Below, one piece after another: positions 43,839 to 54,222 of a stretch of 64,000 nt of DNA. The translations under genes and the position numbers were made by a program. This stretch comes from Pseudomonadota bacterium (lineage in GTDB: Bacteria; Pseudomonadota; Gammaproteobacteria; Pseudomonadales; Moraxellaceae): the NCBI GenBank assembly GCA_021804565.1, contig JAJZHK010000008.1, positions 1 through 64,000 on the forward strand, given 5' to 3'. The notes under the pieces were generated by a model. It had not been told where the DNA came from and did no database searches. It saw only the letters and a list, made by a program, of their open reading frames with translations. Position 1 is the stretch's first letter. Every line of letters begins with the position of its first letter.

Positions 43839-45824
43839 TCAGATGGCATGCGGCAACACTTCCAGTGGCATAGGTCGAGCCAGGAGGAACCCCTGTCCGC
43901 CATCGATCTTCAGGTCTTTGAGGATTTGCCACTGATCGGTCGATTCTACACTGTCGGCCAGCAACAACATATCCCGACTATGCGCCGCATGGCGCATCGT
44001 GCTGAGCAGGAAGCGGTGATCGGGGTTTTCGGCAACATCGCGGACCAAAGACATGTCCAGCTTGAGTGCGCGCAGGGACAGCGAACCGAGCACCGCCAGA
44101 CTCTGTTGATGCATGGCGTAACGATCGATGACCAGACCGGAGCCGGCCGCCTCCAGCCAGCTAGCAAAGTCACGCACCGCCTGCGGCGCCAGCAGCAAAG
44201 CCGACTCCGCCACCTCGATCTGGATCTTCGCCAGCAAAGCCCGATCCTGCTGCAAACGCCGCATCAAGGCCTGCAGCAAGGCCGGCGAACGCAGCGAATA
44301 AGGCGACAGATTGACACTCAAAAGATCGAGCGGCAAACCCATGCTGGCGGCATCCTGCTGATAGCTCAGCACCTGATCGAGCACCAGAAGATCCAGACGC
44401 CCCTCCCAGCCCAAGCGCTCCACCAGGGGCAGAAGATGCGCCGCCATCAACAGCTGACCATCGACATCGAGGCGTAGCAAAATCTCCTTGTGCAGCAAGG
44501 CACCGGAAAAATCGAAGCAGGGCTGATAAAAAAGCCGCAGATGATCGCCCGACAGGAGCGCATCCAGACGGCTGCGCCAGCTGTCCAAGCCATGGCCGAG
44601 CAGGGCCAGGGCGTGCGACTGCAAGGAACTGGCCTGCAGAATATGACGACCACGCACCCCACTTTCTCGCGCCAGACGCAGGGCCACGCTGGCGCGTGGC
44701 AAGAGTTCACCCGGTTCGCTATCGAGATCGCCATAAGCCATACCGGCGTAATAGACCACGTCCTGATGTTCATTGATCAGGGGCAGACTCGCCACTGCTC
44801 GCAGCAAAGCATCGAGCTCATGCTCGGCCGCAGCCTTGTCCAGACCGGGCAAAAAAGCGACAAAGTCTGCACCATGGCGACGCGCCACCAAAGCCGAGGG
44901 GTGCTCCTGCAGGAGATGCGAGAAACGGCCAGCGATCTGCACCAGAAGCTGGTCGGCCATATCGGTCCCCATACGCGCATTCAAGCGCGCGAACTCATCC
45001 ACCTGCAAAATGATCATCGCCCCGCTATGGCGCCCCTCCGGATCCGCCAGACGCGCCGACAGGGCGTTGTCAAAGGCGCGCTGGTTGGCCAGGCCGGTGA
45101 CCGGATCCACATACGCCTGCTGCCGCAAAGACTCCACCTGGCTGATCAGGTCGGCGACGAGCAGGCGCATCTGCCGGGACAGGTGGTTCATCGCCTGCAC
45201 CACCTGTCGCAGTTCGCGCGTGTGCGGCATGCTCTTGATTTCAACAAAGTCACGACGCACGATGGCCTGCGCCTGCCCCTCGATGGCATATAAAGGGTGG
45301 GTGATCCAGCGCAGCGCGCCATACGCAGCCATGATCAGCATCAGCGTGACCAGGATGTCCATCTGCGCCTCGCGCACCGCCATCGTCCACATTTGCCGGT
45401 AGGCCTCACCAGCGCTACTTTCGACGACGAGACGACCCTGCGCCACCCAGCCGCCGTCAATTTCGGTCAGGGCCGAACTGGGATGCAGGGGCAGAAGGTG
45501 ACGAAACCAGGCCGGCACATCCTCGCCATTCCAGCTTGACTGATACTGGCGGACAATCTGTCCACGAGGATTGAGCAGCACGATACGGCGGTAGTAACCG
45601 CGATCAAAAATTGCCCTGATCATGGTGTCGGCCAGCGCCACATCGTGGCCCTGCATGGCCGGCACCAGAGACAAACCCAGGGAGTGCGCGGTATCCTCGG
45701 CCGCACTCGACAACTGCATCTGCAGCGAAGACTGCGCCTGCAGCAAGGACACAGCAAAACCCGTACCCGCCACCAGGCCACAGGTGGCCAGCAACACCAG
45801 CAACACTTGCCGAAACAAACTCAT
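43839..45824 (-). CDS. lapD: LapD-type c-di-GMP receptor
   Basis: 661 residues. Periplasmic LapD/MoxY N-terminal domain between two membrane segments (residues 1-20 and about 150-172), HAMP, then degenerate GGDEF (RRHGADF for GGDEF) and degenerate EAL (HKEILLRLD for the EAL motif). Both enzymatic sites are lost, as in LapD, which binds c-di-GMP through the EAL domain and then holds the protease LapG away from its adhesin. lapG is 30 bases upstream on the same strand. Confidence 0.92.
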   Translation of the reverse strand: MSLFRQVLLVLLATCGLVAGTGFAVSLLQAQSSLQMQLSSAAEDTAHSLGLSLVPAMQGHDVALADTMIRAIFDRGYYRRIVLLNPRGQIVRQYQSSWNGEDVPAWFRHLLPLHPSSALTEIDGGWVAQGRLVVESSAGEAYRQMWTMAVREAQMDILVTLMLIMAAYGALRWITHPLYAIEGQAQAIVRRDFVEIKSMPHTRELRQVVQAMNHLSRQMRLLVADLISQVESLRQQAYVDPVTGLANQRAFDNALSARLADPEGRHSGAMIILQVDEFARLNARMGTDMADQLLVQIAGRFSHLLQEHPSALVARRHGADFVAFLPGLDKAAAEHELDALLRAVASLPLINEHQDVVYYAGMAYGDLDSEPGELLPRASVALRLARESGVRGRHILQASSLQSHALALLGHGLDSWRSRLDALLSGDHLRLFYQPCFDFSGALLHKEILLRLDVDGQLLMAAHLLPLVERLGWEGRLDLLVLDQVLSYQQDAASMGLPLDLLSVNLSPYSLRSPALLQALMRRLQQDRALLAKIQIEVAESALLLAPQAVRDFASWLEAAGSGLVIDRYAMHQQSLAVLGSLSLRALKLDMSLVRDVAENPDHRFLLSTMRHAAHSRDMLLLADSVESTDQWQILKDLKIDGGQGFLLARPMPLEVLPHAI

Positions 45825-45854
45825 CGATCAGCCCCTCCTTGAACTCTCGGTATC

Positions 45855-46559
45855 TTACCTCATCGGCAAGACCTGCTGAGACTGCAGACGTTGCATCACA
45901 TCGCGCCACTGGCGAACCTCAGCGCCCTGACCGATGCGCTCGCCACGCCCCTGCAAACGCGCCAGCCACAGGCCTTCGACATTGAAGCTGTAGACCGGCA
46001 CCAGATCGGGGCGTTGCGAGGCCGGCAAAATGCGCTTGACCAGACTATCCAAAATCAGCGGTTCCTGTCCCGGCTGAGGATAGTACGCCAGGATCATGTG
46101 TGCCTGATGCAAATCGACCGCCTCGACATAGGTGATGCGCAATTTGTCAGCCGGAACGCCGAGAGCCCGCAGGGTAAAATACTTGGCAATGGCGAAATCC
46201 TCGCAATCCCCGCCGTTGGAGCCGACAAACTCAAGCGGCGTCGCCCAGTAGTCTTCCTGATGCCAATGCTCCTGGTCACTGATATAAGGCAGCCCGTCAA
46301 GCCAGCGATTGACCGTCTCGATCTGCTCGGCCTCAGCGGCGTGCACCAGGCTGTCGGCCATCGCCTGCCAGTCGCGCAGACGCTGCACACCGGCCGCCCC
46401 CCAGCGCTGCGCCACCTGCTGCACAGCCGCCGGGGTCAGTTGCAGGACATCGGCCAGCACCGGTCCTCCCGCGAGCAGGATGAGCAGGACTCCCCGAAAA
46501 ATGAACGACACATAAGGGCTGGTCATGCGCAAAAGCATAGCCTGCTCTTGCGACAACAT
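45855..46559 (-). CDS. lapG: LapG periplasmic cysteine protease
   Basis: 234 residues from ATG 46559 (GTG 46565 is possible). Signal region [20 protein letters not shown]. The papain-like triad of the BTLCP family is intact: C119 in [16 protein letters not shown]154 in [11 protein letters not shown]171 in LILDSLVKR. LapG cleaves large adhesins near their N-terminus unless LapD sequesters it. No LapA adhesin or LapBCE exporter is in the window. Confidence 0.93.
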   Translation of the reverse strand: MLSQEQAMLLRMTSPYVSFIFRGVLLILLAGGPVLADVLQLTPAAVQQVAQRWGAAGVQRLRDWQAMADSLVHAAEAEQIETVNRWLDGLPYISDQEHWHQEDYWATPLEFVGSNGGDCEDFAIAKYFTLRALGVPADKLRITYVEAVDLHQAHMILAYYPQPGQEPLILDSLVKRILPASQRPDLVPVYSFNVEGLWLARLQGRGERIGQGAEVRQWRDVMQRLQSQQVLPMR

Positions 46560-46684
46560 GGACACCAGCCTTTAAAACAGGCATGATGCCGACATGTGCC
46601 AGGAATATAAGTCGCGTATGTCATCGAATTGTCTTTATTTGTGGACATTATGCACAACATGGAGTCGCGCAAGCACTAAACCTC

Positions 46685-47128
46685 ATGGCTGAGTTTCTAC
46701 TGATCAATGGTGTCAACCTCAACCTTCTAGGTCGCCGTGAGCCCGGATTGTACGGTGCCAGCAGCCTGCACGACATCGAAACGTCCTTGCAGCAGCGTGC
46801 CGTCGACATGGGGCATCGTCTGCAGTGCTTTCAAAGCAACCATGAAGGCGCCCTGGTGGACCGTATCCACCAGGCAGCCAGCGAAGGCTGCGCCTGCATC
46901 ATCATCAATCCCGGAGCCTACACCCATACCAGCGTCGCCTTGCGTGATGCTCTTTTGGGCGTAGCGCTGCCCTTCATCGAAGTGCACCTCTCCAACATCC
47001 ATGCTCGCGAAAGCTTTCGCCACCACTCGTATCTGTCGGATATTGCCCGTGGCGTCATCGTTGGGCTCGGACCTGTGGGCTATGAACTGGCCCTGAGCGC
47101 TGCTGATCAACTCTTGGGCCAGCACTGA
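46685..47128 (+). CDS. aroQ: Type II 3-dehydroquinate dehydratase
   Basis: 147 residues from ATG 46685. [19 protein letters not shown] carries the catalytic Tyr loop; [36 protein letters not shown] and [17 protein letters not shown] contain the active-site His and substrate-binding residues. Third step of the shikimate pathway. No strong ribosome site is seen. It heads the aroQ-accB-accC-prmA order found in Pseudomonas. Confidence 0.96.
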   Translation: MAEFLLINGVNLNLLGRREPGLYGASSLHDIETSLQQRAVDMGHRLQCFQSNHEGALVDRIHQAASEGCACIIINPGAYTHTSVALRDALLGVALPFIEVHLSNIHARESFRHHSYLSDIARGVIVGLGPVGYELALSAADQLLGQH

Positions 47129-47168
47129 ATACCTTACTTTTCCTTTGACACTGGAGTGACACTGACCC

Positions 47169-47630
47169 ATGGATATACGCAAGGTCAAAAAGCTGATCGA
47201 ACTGCTCGAAGAGTCGGGCATCGACGAAATCGAAATCAAAGAAGGCGAAGAGTCGGTGCGCATTTCCCGTCATCGTCCGCAACCTGCGCTCACCAGCGTC
47301 GTCGCCGCGCCGAGCATGGCCATGCCTGCAGCTGCGGCGCCCGCCCCGGCAGCAGCCCTTGCCAGCAATGAGCCGGCGCCTGCCGCAGCCTCTGTCGGCT
47401 ACACCCAGCGCTCGCCCATGGTCGGGACGTTTTATACGGCCTCATCGCCGAATGCGCCGGCTTTTGTCAGTGTCGGCCAGACGGTCAAGACCGGTGATGT
47501 CCTGTGCATCATCGAAGCCATGAAGATGATGAATCAGATCACCGCTGAACGTGGCGGTGTCATCGACAGCATCCTGGTCGAGAATGGCCAGGCCGTTGAA
47601 TTCGATCAAGCCCTCTTCGTCATCGTCTAA
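47169..47630 (+). CDS. accB: Biotin carboxyl carrier protein of acetyl-CoA carboxylase
   Basis: 153 residues. N-terminal [20 protein letters not shown], an Ala/Pro linker (about 48-76), and a biotinyl domain with the biotinylated K119 in [13 protein letters not shown]. BirA at 12477 is the modifying enzyme. First committed step of fatty-acid synthesis. Confidence 0.97.
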   Translation: MDIRKVKKLIELLEESGIDEIEIKEGEESVRISRHRPQPALTSVVAAPSMAMPAAAAPAPAAALASNEPAPAAASVGYTQRSPMVGTFYTASSPNAPAFVSVGQTVKTGDVLCIIEAMKMMNQITAERGGVIDSILVENGQAVEFDQALFVIV

Positions 47631-47646
47631 GCCCGGGGAAGTGCAT

Positions 47647-48984
47647 ATGCTAGACAAGGTGCTCATCGCCAATCGTGGCGAAATCGCCCTGCGCATCCTG
47701 CGTGCCTGCAAAGAAATGGGCATCAAGACGGTGGCCGTCTACTCCAAGGCTGATCGCGAGCTGATGCATGTGCGCCTGGCCGACGAGTCCGTCTGCATAG
47801 GGCCGGCGCCGAGCAAGGACAGCTATCTGAATATTCCGGCGCTCATTTCAGCCGCTGAAGTCACCGACGCCCAGGCCATCCATCCCGGCTACGGTTTTCT
47901 CGCCGAGAACGCTGACTTCGCCGAGGCGGTGGAACGCTCCGGCTTCACCTTCATCGGGCCGCGCGCTGAAACCATACGCCTGATGGGCAACAAGGTATCG
48001 GCCATCGAAGCCATGAAAGCCGCCGGCGTCCCAACCGTCCCCGGCTCGGATGGCCCGGTCACCGAAGACAATGCCCTGGCTGTCGCCAAACGCATAGGTT
48101 ATCCGGTGATCATCAAGGCGGCGGCCGGCGGCGGTGGCCGCGGCATGCGCGTGGTGCACACCGAATCGGCGTTGCTCAACTCGCTGTTTGTGACGCGCTC
48201 CGAAGCCAAGTCGGCTTTTGCCGACGACACCGTCTACATCGAGAAGTTTCTGCAACACCCGCGTCATATCGAGATTCAGGTGATCGGCGACGGTGAAGGC
48301 GGCGCCATCCACCTGGGTGACCGTGACTGCTCCCTGCAAAGACGCCACCAAAAGGTGGTCGAGGAAGCGCCTGCCCCGGGCATTCCCGAGGACTTGCGGC
48401 AAGCGACGGCGCTGGCCTGTGTGCGTGCCTGCCAGCAAATGCGTTACCGCGGCGCTGGAACGTTCGAATTTCTCTATGAAAAAGGCCGTTTCTATTTCAT
48501 CGAAATGAACACGCGCGTGCAGGTGGAGCATCCGGTCACCGAACTGGTGACCGGCGTCGACATCATCAAAGAACAGCTGCGCATCGCGGCAGGACAGGGT
48601 TTGTCCCGCCGCCAGGAAGACATCATCGTGCGCGGGCATGCCATGGAATGCCGTATCAATGCGGAAGATCCGCGCACCTTCGTCCCTTCACCGGGGCTGA
48701 TCAAGCACTTCCATGCCCCCGGTGGACCTGGCGTACGCATGGACTCTCACGTCTACTCGGGCTATACCGTGCCGCCGCACTACGATTCGCTGATCGGCAA
48801 GCTGATCACCTTCGCCGATGACCGGGCGTCCTGTTTGCTGCGCATGCGCCGGGCGATGGATGAACTGGTCATTGAGGGGATACGCAGCAATATCGCCCTG
48901 CACCGTGAACTCATCCTGCGTGATGACGCCTTCGCCCACGGCGGGGTCGACATCCACCACCTGGAAAGCAAACTCAAACCTTGA
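47647..48984 (+). CDS. accC: Biotin carboxylase subunit of acetyl-CoA carboxylase
   Basis: 445 residues from ATG 47647 (GGGGAAG upstream). ATP-grasp enzyme: [34 protein letters not shown], the Gly-rich loop [31 protein letters not shown]. Carboxylates AccB-biotin with ATP and bicarbonate. 16 bases after accB, same operon. Confidence 0.98.
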   Translation: MLDKVLIANRGEIALRILRACKEMGIKTVAVYSKADRELMHVRLADESVCIGPAPSKDSYLNIPALISAAEVTDAQAIHPGYGFLAENADFAEAVERSGFTFIGPRAETIRLMGNKVSAIEAMKAAGVPTVPGSDGPVTEDNALAVAKRIGYPVIIKAAAGGGGRGMRVVHTESALLNSLFVTRSEAKSAFADDTVYIEKFLQHPRHIEIQVIGDGEGGAIHLGDRDCSLQRRHQKVVEEAPAPGIPEDLRQATALACVRACQQMRYRGAGTFEFLYEKGRFYFIEMNTRVQVEHPVTELVTGVDIIKEQLRIAAGQGLSRRQEDIIVRGHAMECRINAEDPRTFVPSPGLIKHFHAPGGPGVRMDSHVYSGYTVPPHYDSLIGKLITFADDRASCLLRMRRAMDELVIEGIRSNIALHRELILRDDAFAHGGVDIHHLESKLKP

Positions 48985-48991
48985 GACCCCT

Positions 48992-49879
48992 ATGCCCTGG
49001 CAGCAACTGAAGATACAGACGAACAAGGAGCAGGTTGAAGCTCTGCAGGAGTGGCTGGAGTCAGCGGGTGCGGCGGCGGTGATGCTGCTCGACGCCGGTG
49101 ATCAGGCGCTACTCGAACCACCACCCGGTGCCACCCCGCTCTGGGACCAGATCGAGCTGGTCGGTATCTTCACCGCCGACTCGGATATGGAAGCTCTGGT
49201 CGAGTTTCTCGAAAAAATGCTCGCCGCACCGTTGCCCGCCTGGCGCTGTGAACTGCTTGAGGACAAGGACTGGGAGCGTGCCTGGATGGATCATTACCAC
49301 CCCATGCGCTTCGGTCAGCGTTTATGGGTGGTCCCCAGCTGGACGCCGCCACCGCAGCCCGAGGCGGTCAATCTGCTGCTGGACCCCGGCCTGGCTTTCG
49401 GCACCGGCACCCATCCGACCACGGCACTCTGCCTGGAGTGGCTGGACAGCCTTGATCTGCAGGGCAAAACCGTTATCGACTACGGCTGTGGCTCGGGAAT
49501 ACTGGCCATCGCCGCACTCCTGCTCGGCGCGCAGCGGGCCATCGCTGTCGACAATGATCCGCAAGCGCTGACCGCGACCATCGCCAACGCCGAGCGCAAT
49601 GGCGTCGCTGAGCGTCTGCAGGTCCTGGCGGCCGAAGACGCCGACACGCTCACGCCGGCCATGGCCGATGTCGTCGTCGCCAATATACTGGCAGCACCCC
49701 TGATGGCGCTGGCGCCGCGCCTGAGCGCCCTGACCCGGGCGGGGGGACAGATAGCCCTGTCGGGCCTGATCCGCAGCCAGGAAGAGGAGGTGGCGGGCGT
49801 CTATGCGAGCAGTTTTAGGCTCGATCCTGTCGCCATTCGCGAAGAGGACTGGTGCCGTATCAGCGGCCGCAAACCTTGA
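48992..49879 (+). CDS. prmA: Ribosomal protein L11 methyltransferase
   Basis: 295 residues from ATG 48992, seven bases after accC. N-terminal L11-recognition domain, then a Rossmann methyltransferase with motif I VIDYGCGSGILAIAALLLGA, GLAFGTGTHPTTALCLEWLD and post-I AVDNDPQALTATIANAERNG. Trimethylates L11 using S-adenosylmethionine. Confidence 0.96.
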   Translation: MPWQQLKIQTNKEQVEALQEWLESAGAAAVMLLDAGDQALLEPPPGATPLWDQIELVGIFTADSDMEALVEFLEKMLAAPLPAWRCELLEDKDWERAWMDHYHPMRFGQRLWVVPSWTPPPQPEAVNLLLDPGLAFGTGTHPTTALCLEWLDSLDLQGKTVIDYGCGSGILAIAALLLGAQRAIAVDNDPQALTATIANAERNGVAERLQVLAAEDADTLTPAMADVVVANILAAPLMALAPRLSALTRAGGQIALSGLIRSQEEEVAGVYASSFRLDPVAIREEDWCRISGRKP

Positions 49880-49952
49880 GTGATACCCAAATGCGCCGAT
49901 AAGGGCTACAGTGATGTTTAAGGATGCATTGTCAGGGAGTGTGGCCGGGGCC

Positions 49953-51230
49953 ATGTCAGATCAGCGCCAAACCCGCTGTCCGCATTGCGGCAGCTTATTC
50001 AGAGTCCGTGAGGCACAACTGCAGGCAAAAAATGGCATCGTGCGTTGTGGCTCATGCCTGGAGATGTTTCGTGCCGACCTCAATCTGGTAGGCGCTCCCG
50101 CCGGGGAGCGCAGCGCTCCTCTGCAAGCACCTGGCAAAAAGGCCAGTCGTGACGAAAGCTGGGCAGAGAACCTGCTGGCCGATCATGCCGCAACGACCGA
50201 GTCCGAAGGTCTGCGCGTCAGCGCCAAGCTCAAACCCATCGACGACCACCAGACCTATGGTGAAATGAAGGCGGAAGACTGGTCGCGCGGCCCGGCCAGC
50301 AACAACACCCGCATCAGCCTGGGACTCAGTGAGCTGAGTGACTTCATGCTCGACGAGAGCGCCGCAAACCTGCCGACCGAGCCCTTTCACGACAGCATGG
50401 CGCACGCGGTCGACAGCACCAACAGCAACGCGGACGAAGCCTGGGCACAGGCGATGCTGCAGCAGATCGCCGAGGCCGAGAAAAAGAGTGCGCAGGACCA
50501 GACCATGCGCATCGTCGAACACAGCCCGACGCCCGGCGCGCCCCAGCCCCTCGTGGCCAGCAGCGAAAAACCGGCGCCCAGCTTCACCTTTGGCGATGAA
50601 AAAGCCCTGGATTTTCTCAACGATGAAGATCTTGAGATCCATGAAGGCGGCCTGCCGGACCACAATGACCTGCCCATCGACACCCCGCCCCTGCCCAGCC
50701 TGCACGATCCGGTCACCCTGGCCTCGCCTCAGCATCGTTGGGCCTGGGAGCGTTACCTGTTCTGGGGCGGTCTGCAGTTGCTCGCTCTGCTGGCGCTGGC
50801 GGTGCAACTGCTCTATTTTCATCACGACGCGCTCGACGCCTACCCGGAACTGCAAAACCAGTTCCAGGGCTTGTGCTCGCGCCTGCACTGCCGCCATGTC
50901 GCCAGCGATCTGCGCGGCCTGCGCATCGACCACCTGGTGGTACGTCCGGACACGACCCGCGGGGTGCTCTTGATCGACACCCTGCTGCACAATGATCAGG
51001 AGCACGATCGTCCCTTTCCTTACCTGCGCCTGACCCTGCGCGACAATGACGGCAACATCCTCGGCACCCGTCGACTGGCGCCCCAGGACTATATCGCGGG
51101 CAGCGAAACGCCGGCTTTGGCCGCCCAGACCCCGGTCCATGTCTCGCTCGAGGTGGGCTTGCCGGCAGGTCATATCCCCGCCTCGACCAGCCTGACCCTG
51201 CAAGCCGAAGACCAGCCTGAGCACCACTGA
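49953..51230 (+). CDS. Zinc-ribbon and DUF3426 membrane protein
   Basis: 425 residues from ATG 49953 (MSDQRQTRCPHCGSLFRVRE), the usual family start; GTG 49911 and ATG 49914 are in frame upstream with AAGGG. An N-terminal zinc ribbon CPHC-x19-CGSC, a long acidic, low-complexity cytoplasmic part (about 45-265), one membrane segment (YLFWGGLQLLALLALAVQLL), and a C-terminal DUF3426 beta domain (RPDTTRGVLLIDTLLHNDQE). Conserved in this position in Pseudomonas. Function unknown; the ribbon resembles those of MJ0042-type proteins. Confidence 0.85.
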   Translation: MSDQRQTRCPHCGSLFRVREAQLQAKNGIVRCGSCLEMFRADLNLVGAPAGERSAPLQAPGKKASRDESWAENLLADHAATTESEGLRVSAKLKPIDDHQTYGEMKAEDWSRGPASNNTRISLGLSELSDFMLDESAANLPTEPFHDSMAHAVDSTNSNADEAWAQAMLQQIAEAEKKSAQDQTMRIVEHSPTPGAPQPLVASSEKPAPSFTFGDEKALDFLNDEDLEIHEGGLPDHNDLPIDTPPLPSLHDPVTLASPQHRWAWERYLFWGGLQLLALLALAVQLLYFHHDALDAYPELQNQFQGLCSRLHCRHVASDLRGLRIDHLVVRPDTTRGVLLIDTLLHNDQEHDRPFPYLRLTLRDNDGNILGTRRLAPQDYIAGSETPALAAQTPVHVSLEVGLPAGHIPASTSLTLQAEDQPEHH

Positions 51231-51250
51231 AACCCGAGCCAGGTTTCTGC

Positions 51251-51256
51251 TAGAAT
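51251..51256 (+). promoter_or_regulatory. -10 element of the dusB-fis operon with GC-rich discriminator
   Basis: TAGAAT is followed immediately by GGCGGCCCCC. GC-rich discriminators make promoters sensitive to ppGpp, as is known for the dusB-fis promoter of E. coli. No good -35 is visible, which also suits a promoter needing activation. Confidence 0.5.
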
Positions 51257-51298
51257 GGCGGCCCCCTGATTGCATCCCCGGAGACCGCCCTGGCCCGC

Positions 51299-52285
51299 TT
51301 GCGTTTGCCGCCCATCACGCTGGGCCCTCACCGTTTGCAGCAAGGCCTGCTCCTGGCGCCGATGGCCGGGGCCACCGACCTGCCCTTTCGTGAGCTCTGT
51401 CGCGCCCTGGGGGCGAGCTACGCCGTCGGTGAGATGCTCAGCTCTGAACAGCGTTTGTGGGCTTCTGCCAAATCCTCGACGCGACAGGTGCAGGCGCAAG
51501 AGTCCGGCCTGCGCGTCGTGCAAATCGTCGGCTATGACGCCGCCATGATGGCGGCGGCGGCCCGTGCTCAGGCCGAGCAAGGCGCCGACATCATCGACAT
51601 CAACATGGGCTGTCCGGCCAAGAAAGTCTGCAATCGCCTGGCCGGCTCAGCCCTCATGCAGGATCTCGACCTGGCCGCCCGCATCCTCGCTGCGGTGGTC
51701 GCTGCCGTTGACATTCCGGTCACCCTGAAAATGCGCACCGGACCTACGCCGGAGCGCCGCAATGCCGCGCAACTGGCGCACATCGCCGAAGACTGCGGGA
51801 TCGCCATGCTCACCATCCATGGCCGCACCCGCGCTGACCGTTTCCTGGGTGCCGCCGAGTACGACACGATCGCACAAATCAAACAAACATGTTCGCTACC
51901 GCTTATCGCCAATGGCGATATCGATAGCGTCGACAAGGCCGCCAGAGTGTTGGCCCATACCGGTGTCGATGGTATCATGCTCGGCAGAGCTGCCTTGGGG
52001 CGACCCTGGATCTTTGCAGAGTTTCAAGCTGCTTTGCAGGAGACTCCGCCTCTGCAACTCGATGAAAAAAAGCGTGGCCAGCTGATGCTTGAACATCTGC
52101 AGGCCATGCACAGGCACTACGGCGAGGAGGCTGCAGTGCAGCGCGCACGCAAACATATCGCCTGGTATGCCCAACAGCGGCCAGACGGTGACGAACTCTG
52201 CAAGGGATTTCATAGACAGACTCGGGCGAGCGAACAAACTGCTTATTTGACTCGGTTTCTTGAACACGGTACGGGTGCTCCCTAG
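51299..52285 (+). CDS. dusB: tRNA-dihydrouridine synthase B
   Basis: About 328 residues. FMN-dependent Dus family: LLAPMAGATDLPFRELCRAL, DIIDINMGCPAKKVCNRLAG with the catalytic Cys, VTLKMRTGPTPERRN, ANGDIDSVDKAARVL, GIMLGRAALGRPWIF. Reduces uridine in the tRNA D-loop. The start is unclear because no ATG fits: TTG 51299 gives the normal N-terminus, while CTG 51290 has GGAG 7 bases upstream. Followed by fis, as in enterics and pseudomonads. Confidence 0.93.
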   Translation: MRLPPITLGPHRLQQGLLLAPMAGATDLPFRELCRALGASYAVGEMLSSEQRLWASAKSSTRQVQAQESGLRVVQIVGYDAAMMAAAARAQAEQGADIIDINMGCPAKKVCNRLAGSALMQDLDLAARILAAVVAAVDIPVTLKMRTGPTPERRNAAQLAHIAEDCGIAMLTIHGRTRADRFLGAAEYDTIAQIKQTCSLPLIANGDIDSVDKAARVLAHTGVDGIMLGRAALGRPWIFAEFQAALQETPPLQLDEKKRGQLMLEHLQAMHRHYGEEAAVQRARKHIAWYAQQRPDGDELCKGFHRQTRASEQTAYLTRFLEHGTGAP

Positions 52286-52292
52286 AGCACCC
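52273..52292 (+). terminator. Hairpin at the dusB stop, before fis
   Basis: GGGTGCTC-CCTA-GAGCACCC is a perfect 8-bp stem that includes the dusB TAG. A T-rich run (ATTATTTTT) begins 9 bases later, too far for a classic terminator, so it may be an RNA-processing or attenuation site in the dusB-fis transcript. Confidence 0.4.
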
Positions 52293-52327
52293 GGATAGCT
52301 ATTATTTTTGCATACGGCCCAACCCGC

Positions 52328-52603
52328 ATGGATACTGAAATCGTCAAACCCGTCCTGACCAGTCAGGACAGTCGTGCCCACACTTTGAGCGATCATGTCG
52401 AAGTCGCTCTGCGCAATTATTTCTCCAATCTGCACGGAGAACAGGTCAGCGGTGTCTACGACATGGTGCTCTCGGAAATTGAAATTCCCCTGCTCGAAGT
52501 CGTCCTTGAATACACGCGCGGCAACCAGACCCAGGCGGCCGAGATTCTCGGTCTCAACCGGGGAACCCTGCGCAAAAAGCTGAAAACCTACCACATGATG
52601 TAA
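52328..52603 (+). CDS. fis: Nucleoid and regulatory protein Fis
   Basis: 91 residues. C-terminal [23 protein letters not shown] is diagnostic; the N-terminal half has the dimer helix and the beta-hairpin region. Fis bends DNA, activates rRNA and tRNA promoters in fast growth and shapes the nucleoid. E. coli Fis has 98 residues. Lies 42 bases after dusB. Confidence 0.97.
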   Translation: MDTEIVKPVLTSQDSRAHTLSDHVEVALRNYFSNLHGEQVSGVYDMVLSEIEIPLLEVVLEYTRGNQTQAAEILGLNRGTLRKKLKTYHMM

Positions 52604-52646
52604 GCTCGGCCGCCGTGGGCGTACGACCAGCCAGGAGTTTCCACTG

Positions 52647-54212
52647 ATGAACAAGACGAGCGTACGCCGAGCCCTGATCTCGGTGTCAGACAAGAGCGGC
52701 ATCCTTGAGTTTGCCCAGGCACTGGCCGCGCGCGGGGTCGAACTGCTGTCCACCGGCGGCACCTTTCAGCTGCTCAGCAAAGCCGGCCTGCCGGTGACCG
52801 AAGTGGCCCAGCACACCGGCTTCCCGGAAATGATGGACGGTCGCGTCAAGACCCTGCACCCACGCATCCATGGCGGCATCCTCGGTCGACGCGGCCAGGA
52901 CGATGCGGTCATGCAAGAACATGACATCGCGCCTATCGACCTCGTCGTGGTCAACCTCTACCCCTTCGCCGCCACCGTCGCCCGTGCCGACTGCAGCCTC
53001 GCCGAAGCGATCGAGAACATCGATATCGGTGGACCGGCCATGGTCCGCTCAGCCGCCAAGAATCATGCCCATGTCGGCATCGTCGTGCGCAGCAGCGACT
53101 ACGCCCGCGTCCTCAGCAGCATCGATGCCGGCGGGCTCGATGAGGACTTGCGTTTCGATCTGGCCACGGCCGCTTTTGAGCATACCGCCGCCTACGACGG
53201 CATGATCGCCAACTATCTTGGACAGCGCACACGGGGCCCCGTCGAGAACTTCGGTCGCACGCTCAACCTGCAGTTCCAGCGCGCACAAAATCTGCGTTAT
53301 GGGGAAAATCCGCATCAACGCGCAGCGTTTTATGTCGAGGCCGGCTTTAGCGAAGCCTCGGTCGCCCAGGCTCAGCAGGTTCAGGGCAAGGAGCTGTCCT
53401 ACAACAACATCGCCGACACCGACGCCGCCCTCGAGTGCGTGAAGACTTTTGTCAAACCCGCCTGCGTCATCGTCAAACACGCCAACCCCTGCGGTGTGGC
53501 GGTCAGCCTTGCCGGTATCAGCGAGGCTTATGAGCTGGCCTATGCGACCGATCCGGAGTCGGCCTTTGGCGGCATCATCGCCTTCAATCGTGAGCTCGAC
53601 GCCGCCACCGCCCAGGCCATCATCGATCGCCAGTTCGTCGAAGTCATCATCGCCCCCGGCGCCAGCCCTGCAGCTTTGGCGATCACCGCCGGCAAGGCCA
53701 ATGTTCGCGTCCTGCTCTGCCCACCCCTGCCCGCCTCGCGTCCACCTCGACTCGACTACAAGCGGGTGAATGGTGGCTTGCTGGTGCAAGACATGGACTT
53801 GACCATGATCAGCCGTGACGAGCTCAAGGTGGTCACCCGGCGGGCGCCCGACGAAGATGAAATCGATGATCTCATCTTTGCCTGGAAGGTCGCCAAGTAC
53901 GTCAAGTCCAATGCCATCGTCTATGCTCGCCAACGGCGCACCCTGGGCATCGGCGCCGGCCAGATGAGCCGGGTCAACTCGGCGCGCATCGCCGCGATCA
54001 AGGCCGAACACGCCGGCCTTGACGTGCACGGAGCGGTGATGGCCTCCGACGCCTTCTTTCCCTTCCGCGACGGCATCGACAATGCCGCCCGCGCCGGCAT
54101 ACGCGCCATCATCCAGCCGGGGGGTTCGATGCGTGATGCCGAGGTGATCGCAGCCGCTGACGAAGCGGACATCGCCATGGTTTTTACCGGCGTACGCCAC
54201 TTCCGTCACTGA
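52647..54212 (+). CDS. purH: Bifunctional AICAR formyltransferase / IMP cyclohydrolase
   Basis: 521 residues. The N-terminal IMPCH domain ([53 protein letters not shown]) and C-terminal AICARFT domain ([30 protein letters not shown] with the catalytic Lys-His, [16 protein letters not shown]). Last two steps of IMP synthesis. 43 bases after fis and 10 before purD. Confidence 0.98.
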   Translation: MNKTSVRRALISVSDKSGILEFAQALAARGVELLSTGGTFQLLSKAGLPVTEVAQHTGFPEMMDGRVKTLHPRIHGGILGRRGQDDAVMQEHDIAPIDLVVVNLYPFAATVARADCSLAEAIENIDIGGPAMVRSAAKNHAHVGIVVRSSDYARVLSSIDAGGLDEDLRFDLATAAFEHTAAYDGMIANYLGQRTRGPVENFGRTLNLQFQRAQNLRYGENPHQRAAFYVEAGFSEASVAQAQQVQGKELSYNNIADTDAALECVKTFVKPACVIVKHANPCGVAVSLAGISEAYELAYATDPESAFGGIIAFNRELDAATAQAIIDRQFVEVIIAPGASPAALAITAGKANVRVLLCPPLPASRPPRLDYKRVNGGLLVQDMDLTMISRDELKVVTRRAPDEDEIDDLIFAWKVAKYVKSNAIVYARQRRTLGIGAGQMSRVNSARIAAIKAEHAGLDVHGAVMASDAFFPFRDGIDNAARAGIRAIIQPGGSMRDAEVIAAADEADIAMVFTGVRHFRH

Positions 54213-54222
54213 GGAGATCGCC

